Assembly (NCBI GenBank): GCA_030432655.1
Contig: JAUILA010000001.1
Location: 62,001 to 126,000 of the forward strand
Direction of reading: 5' to 3'
Source: Bacteroidia bacterium
GTDB lineage: Bacteria > Bacteroidota > Bacteroidia > Cytophagales > Cyclobacteriaceae
Length of the DNA: 64,000 bases
Each line of letters begins with the position of its first letter. Within the stretch, counting starts at the first letter, position 1. Positions 63,701 through 64,000 of this stretch are shown piece by piece. Position numbers and translations under genes: made by a program. Under the pieces are notes generated by a model. The model was not told the DNA's origin. It saw only the letters and a list, made by a program, of their open reading frames with translations, and made no database searches.

Positions 63701-63873
63701 ACTCATTTGACGTATCGTTTTCAGGACGGAACCTCTGGACCTACGCGCCCAATTTGGGCGGACACATTGATCCCGAAGTTGCCAATGCGCCAGGTGCACT
63801 CGCACGGGGTCTGGAATGGAATTCATCACCCGGACTGGTCAACTACGGATTCAATATCAAATTCACATTTTAA
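60718..63873 (+). CDS. SusC/RagA TonB-dependent outer-membrane receptor (pair 2)
   Basis: The ATG at 60718 (MKKFLRICFLVLFLAPGVVLAQ, a signal peptide) gives 1051 aa; the upstream in-frame extension has no secretion signal. CarboxypepD-like domain (VSGKVTSADDG to GNYRINVP), plug with LGEVIVTAAGIEREQRALGYS and LIRGATSLAGNSRNSPLIIVDG, and a glycine-serine insertion in the plug (VGSGSAEVFGSGSIGGGRG). The barrel ends LVNYGFNIKFTF. It differs clearly from the first SusC, so it probably has a different substrate. SusD 2 begins 3 bases later. Confidence 0.95.
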   Translation: MKKFLRICFLVLFLAPGVVLAQTEVSGKVTSADDGSSLPGVNVVVKGTAQGTVTDIDGNYRINVPDGNATLVFSFIGLSTQEITVGDRTSIDVTMTTDTKQLGEVIVTAAGIEREQRALGYSVQEVDGQDLSQKSTNNVFESLQGKVAGLNINQNSGAPGGGTTILIRGATSLAGNSRNSPLIIVDGIPIDNDFVRGDVGSGSAEVFGSGSIGGGRGFDINPEDIEDITVLKGPAAAALYGIRAANGAIVITTKRPSNLRGTSVTVSSSFNLSRVNILPQYQNEYGQGLSFRHHSPVSSNSWGRPFGAIPNDSITDHNGNRVPYVAYPDNVRDFFNDGYLWTNNVELAGSNGASGFIVSLGRTDQSGIIPESDLQRTNIRLAGSTQLLDKLLLSGSFQYINTQLQGSPQGNNGSSVFFIMPSIPRSYDLNGRPYEINGQQNFYSSNDHPLWSAINNPSTNKIDRFLGNVKLGYDFNDWLSLNYQFGFDVNSENRKEVYARGSARFNDGLIIQDELSFQLYESTLLLTADKDLSEDFNLNVTLGHNLNSTRRDRFIVQGTGITTPGINNILNTENVIVDTRNGVWFNRRLMGVFADVTLGYRDWAFLNVTGRNDWSSTLPLDNNSFFYPSISGTLIFTDALNMDSDILSFGKLKAAYATVGNDAPPFLTTTTYVVPSLGNNTGGVNFPFLGNAAFTQSNILGNDNLKPEETSSLEFGINLGLFNNRFNVDVTYYDQETKDQILFLQLPVTTGYTQFVTNAGSITNKGWEAVVTAEILNRGAIQWDAIVNFSRNRNQVNELAEGLDATFLSGFTGAESSAVVGEPLGVFRGTPYATDPETGQLLVLGNGPNRGTLFNSTEYEVVGDPNPDWNASLINRLSWKGLRLGVQFDIQYGGDIWSNTIGFASVLGSIEETAVDREAPRVIPGYLVDASGEFILDDAGEKVTNNIQVDAQTYWRSVSGSFFEGSVFDASYVRLREITIGYTFPSALVDKTPFNSFDVSFSGRNLWTYAPNLGGHIDPEVANAPGALARGLEWNSSPGLVNYGFNIKFTF

Positions 63874-63876
63874 GAC

Positions 63877-64000
63877 ATGAATACAATGAAAAGTAACTAT
63901 ATATTTCTATTGGTCAGTCTTCTTCTGTTCACAGGATGTGAAGACTGGCTGGATATAAACAACGATCCGAATAACCCGGTCGATGTTTCGCCGGACAGGA
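63877..64000 (+). CDS. SusD-like nutrient-binding lipoprotein (pair 2, 3' part outside window)
   Basis: Only 41 codons are visible. The signal peptide and lipobox read MNTMKSNYIFLLVSLLLFTGC, followed by EDWLDINNDPNNPVDVSPDR. The DWLDINNDPNNP motif is typical of SusD-like_2 proteins, a branch distinct from classic SusD. It is the partner of the preceding SusC. Confidence 0.88.
   Translation, partial: MNTMKSNYIFLLVSLLLFTGCEDWLDINNDPNNPVDVSPDR

Noticed and set aside
1-64000. tRNA, rRNA, CRISPR or mobile element
   Set aside because: No cloverleaf pattern, rRNA-like stretch, spaced direct repeats or transposase gene was seen in the intergenic regions; the window is chromosomal core plus accessory surface genes.

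Overview
The window is chromosomal DNA of a Bacteroidota bacterium, most likely of the order Cytophagales. Supporting signs are a DnaE with a fused N-terminal proofreading exonuclease, an acpP-fabF-rnc block facing an IPExxxVDY gene and pyk, two SusC/SusD pairs, a gingipain-type C25 protease with a type IX secretion sorting-like C-terminus beside a PorV/PorQ-like barrel, three DUF4252 paralogues behind an ECF sigma factor, and promoters of the Bacteroidota type (TAnnTTTG at -7). Base composition looks uniform and close to half GC by eye. I saw no rRNA, tRNA, CRISPR array, phage or insertion sequence. Genes are tightly packed, with many 1-4 base overlaps.

Layout. 1-4485 (minus): a truncated lipoprotein gene and dnaE. 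4486-5073: a long intergenic stretch with one possible tiny membrane-protein ORF. 5074-8179 (plus): a DUF6268-type barrel and two tandem DUF6588-type proteins, followed by a small cluster of CATTCCCGGG repeats. 8325-13128 (minus): housekeeping run acpP, fabF, rnc, nadE, rsmG. 13269-15116 (plus): IPExxxVDY protein and pyruvate kinase. 15119-18745 (minus): rqcH-like NFACT gene, an MBL phosphodiesterase, a small unknown, a stand-alone receiver and an Hpt protein, the last four overlapping. 18840-23062: miaA, a secreted thioredoxin-like protein, a TRIC channel, an FKBP, a 41-residue membrane protein, an HD hydrolase and a flavin reductase.

23113-30482 (plus): the ligase-associated DNA repair set (MBL exonuclease, ATP-dependent ligase, Lhr-like helicase, PdeM), split by three unrelated genes (SRPBCC, DUF1801, and a PAS protein ending in a histidine-kinase dimerisation helix with no ATPase domain). 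30561-34930 (plus): ECF sigma factor with its own ECF-type promoter, anti-sigma-like membrane protein, three DUF4252 proteins and an ABC exporter. 34931-38393: CDF transporter, M20 peptidase, a small barrel, and a Nudix-type regulator preceded by a dense set of inverted repeats. 38643-42234 (minus): trxA, then a second ECF locus with a membrane partner and two duplicated envelope proteins. 42285-45902: diacylglycerol kinase, a lipoprotein, a large PspC/GIN membrane protein and its PadR regulator.

46194-64000 (plus) is the surface-function end of the window: PorV/PorQ-like barrel, PorU2-like C25 protease, a propeller-type sensor kinase with a NarL-type regulator, then two SusC/SusD pairs, the last SusD cut by the window edge. 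This is the most coherent accessory locus. A two-component system reading an extracellular signal sits between a T9SS protease pair and two TonB-dependent importers, with hairpins at the kinase start codon and in the first susC leader.
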